A stretch of DNA of 20,744 bases. Origin: Ophiothrix spiculata. Its lineage: Eukaryota > Echinodermata > Ophiuroidea > Amphilepidida > Ophiotrichidae. The DNA lies in NCBI GenBank assembly GCA_000969725.1, contig JXSR01S074469.1; one strand, written 5' to 3'. Position 1 is the stretch's first letter. Each line of letters starts with the position of its first letter. Under the pieces are notes generated by a model that made no database searches, was not told the DNA's origin, and was given only the letters and a program-made list of their open reading frames with translations. A program made the translations under genes and the position numbers. Positions 19,234 through 20,744 of this stretch are shown here, piece by piece.

Positions 19234-19361
19234 TATAGGTAGTAGAACTCGACATACAGTGAGGGACAACTCGACCAATAGGCAGGAATTCTCGACCAAT
19301 AGAGTGGTAATCTCAACATATAGAGAGGAAAACTCGGCATATAGAGAGAAAACTCGACATA
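19234..19361 (-). repeat. Right-arm 21-bp tandem array (inverse of the left array)
   Basis: The units AACTCGACCAATAG and AACTCGACATATAGAGAGG are the inverse of the TCTATTGGTCGAGTTTTCC and TCTATATGTCGAG types in the left arm. They sit directly inside the 25-bp right terminal repeat. Confidence 0.92.
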
Positions 19362-19499
19362 GTTTTGTCATGCGAGGCGTGCCATACATTCGCCCACCTA
19401 TGTTAGATTGACGATGTTATTGATCATTAAAGAAGGAAACAACGAGTTGCAACGAGTATTAAAGTAAACAAGTTAAACTACTTATTTTTTAACGATTTG

Positions 19500-20140
19500 A
19501 AATTCTGAAATGTGCTTTTGGCTAAATGACTATCATCAATGTTGAAATCTTAAAACGATGCGTGTTTTTTTCTACTTTAATACTGAACGCATAGAGATAG
19601 GGTGTTGTAAACAGATGGGATCAGTCTATATACGTGAGTTATGGAATAAGTTACCAATTCATATGAAAAATGCAAGTTCTGTGATTCATTTCAAGAAATT
19701 GTTAAAGGACTATCTGTTCAAACTTGCTTATGCTTTGTAATGTAGTTTCCTTGCATGATCCATGGACTGTTTTCTGGTTATGTATTTATATTTTTTTTTT
19801 TGTATTTCATTTGTATTTTTGTGTAGTGTAATATTGTAAAGCGCACTGAGATGTCTTTGGATGTGTTTGCGCTGATAAGAACTTCTTTATTATTATTATT
19901 ACTATTATTACGTATTTCTTTATAAAAAAACACATATTTGGTGCAATAAGTTTTTGTTTCATTTATTTCATTAAATATATGGTAGCTCATAAAGATGTAT
20001 ATAGACTGATCCCATCAGTTTACAACACCCAATCTCTATGCGTTCAGAATGAAAGTATAAGAAAAAAAAACCTTATATTACAAGCATCGTTTTAAGATGT
20101 CAAAATTGATGATAGTCGATTGGCCAAAAGCACATTTCAA
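19500..20140. repeat. Large inverted repeat in copy B, LINE tail inserted in its loop
   Basis: The left arm, about 19500-19630 (ending GGGATCAGTCTATATA), and the right arm, about 19997-20140 (starting TATATAGACTGATCCC), match the palindrome of copy A (2860-3840). Differences such as GCGTGT on the left against the GCTTGT-type on the right are shared with copy A, so the arms had diverged before the duplication. Confidence 0.8.
19636..19910 (+). mobile_element. 5'-truncated LINE 3' end (CR1/L2-like) with TTA tail
   Basis: Codons 19636-19737 read ELWNKLPIHMKNASSVIHF then KKLLKDYLF, stop at 19738-19740. The LWN-LP...A-S...FK-LK-YLF pattern is the usual C-terminal end of CR1/L2-group LINE reverse transcriptase proteins. 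The 3' UTR contains a short stem, AGCGCA (19840-19845) with TGCGCT (19868-19873), then a TTA microsatellite at 19887-19910, both characteristic of such LINE tails. TACGT at 19631-19635 and 19909-19913 is a likely 5-bp target duplication; copy A lacks the insert between GTCTATATA and ATTCTTTAT. The ATG-led frame upstream (19558) is host repeat sequence fused by chance. Confidence 0.85.
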
Positions 20141-20350
20141 AAATCAAGAAGAATCAAAAGTAATGTGAATGAGAAAGAGTGATGATCTGCACACTCAAGA
20201 GATGTTTTCTTTTAACTTAGAAAGGAAAATGATTCTTTTCACTCTAGTTTGATGTATGTCGTGGAAAGATGGACACGAGGGAGTTGTCCAAGAGCTTATT
20301 ATTTACAGATCAATGCCTTCGTCTGATTCACAATCATTTCCTTTGTTTTG
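20082..20350 (+). repeat. Dispersed repeat family segment, copy B member
   Basis: Counterpart of 3750-4020 in copy A and of the diverged member at 11067-11360, with GCATCGTTTTAAGATGTCAA and CTAGTTTGATGTATGTCGTG. Here GAAGATAATGACAAGTC is uninterrupted, giving the empty site for the 148-bp MITE of copy A. Confidence 0.75.
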
Positions 20351-20744
20351 AAGATAATGACAAGTCATTTAATGAATGACATATACGGTAGAGTATCAAC
20401 TCAGTTAAGTGACATTTCACACGTATACACTTTGTTTAATTGTGCTTTATGAGGATTTTAATCAACACTTAAAAGCTTAGACGTACTTACGATTCAAGAA
20501 CCAGTTTGTCAGGCATATGTTTATATTAGTTCAGATTAATGAATCACGAATTCTTGATTTTTTTAAAGCAGATTGGTCCGGTTTTTTTCTAAATTGTCAA
20601 TCTCATATGAGAGATGACCACTCACTAGGTCTAAAAGCAATTTTCAGCTTAATCGGACAAACCGGTTTGATTTTATTTGATTTTGATTTCAGAGCTGCTT
20701 ATACCTTACTGTGTAAAATTAATTATGGTTACCATAATTAGACA

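Larger units (their letters stand above)
17693..19386. mobile_element. Foldback-type DNA transposon with two-tier tandem-repeat arms, 1,694 bp
   Basis: The 25-bp terminal inverted repeats are perfect: 17693-17717 (TATGGCACGCCTCGCATGAC, then AAAAC) against 19362-19386. They are flanked by CATTCG at 17687-17692 and 19387-19392. Copy A preserves the uninterrupted target, AATAACATTCGCCCACC (2744-2760), which confirms insertion and a target duplication of 6-8 bp (ambiguous because A and T bases overlap the ends). Each arm carries first a 21-bp tandem array, then a 17-19-bp array, in mirror order. The core (18008-19080) holds 116-bp tandem repeats, a 10-bp stem hairpin and one coding-like minus-strand frame. 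This matches the architecture of foldback elements such as Drosophila FB. No transposase is recognised, so it is probably non-autonomous. Confidence 0.92.
15745..20744 (+). repeat. Segmental duplication, copy B (runs to window edge)
   Basis: It is the partner of 596-4530 in direct orientation. It retains short pieces absent from A (near 15797-15866, 16070-16150 and 16340-16385), and lacks the 280-bp block, the 2326 hairpin, both 148-bp MITEs and the 572-bp element. It has its own hairpin, foldback transposon and LINE tail. Near-identical stretches such as 16200-16310 alternate with more diverged ones. Homology may continue past the window. Confidence 0.9.

Noticed and set aside
19558..19632. 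N-terminal part of the ATG-led ORF at 19558
   Set aside because: These codons come from the inverted-repeat arm of the duplication; real LINE coding begins only at about 19636.
20517..20741. 74-codon plus-strand ORF at the right edge
   Set aside because: The matching stretch in copy A does not keep the frame open, and no domain is visible.

Overview
This window looks like repeat-dominated intergenic DNA from an animal, probably an AT-rich invertebrate; a bivalve or another marine invertebrate is my guess. The basis is the strong A+T bias, the absence of any intact long reading frame, two dead LINE 3' ends, TA-flanked foldback elements, and short terminal-repeat families of a kind common in such genomes. 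No bacterial gene organisation is visible (operons, ribosome binding sites, dense ORFs). I found no intact protein-coding gene, rRNA or convincing tRNA. Nearly all short open frames here are chance or are readings of repeats.

The main organising fact is a direct segmental duplication. Copy A (about 596-4530) and copy B (about 15745 to the right edge) align over most of their length, but each carries different insertions. Copy A has a foldback hairpin (2326-2472), two members of one 148-bp palindromic family (2496-2643 and 4026-4173), a 572-bp TA-flanked element built from CCGTAAA tandem repeats (3153-3724), and an extra block of about 280 bp (1289-1571). Copy B has a hairpin with 65-bp arms (17269-17509), a 1,694-bp foldback-type transposon (17693-19386), and a 5'-truncated LINE tail (19636-19910). 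Each copy therefore supplies the empty site for the other's insertions.

Between the copies lies older, decayed repeat material: a terminal-inverted-repeat element at about 4563-5435; an element of about 1.1 kb with terminal hairpins and CAAAATGG motifs (6223-7345); fragments of one dispersed family near 7.5, 9.2-9.6 and 11.1 kb; a second duplicated pair (10066-10545 and 13066-13585); a decayed LINE ORF2 C-terminus (11641-12440); and a probable minus-strand LINE 3' end near 15.05 kb.

The best candidate for something undescribed is the foldback transposon at 17693-19386. Its 25-bp terminal repeats lead into two successive, mirror-ordered tandem arrays (21-bp units, then 17-19-bp units) on each side. 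They flank a core with 116-bp tandem repeats and a coding-like minus-strand frame. Copy A shows the uninterrupted target.
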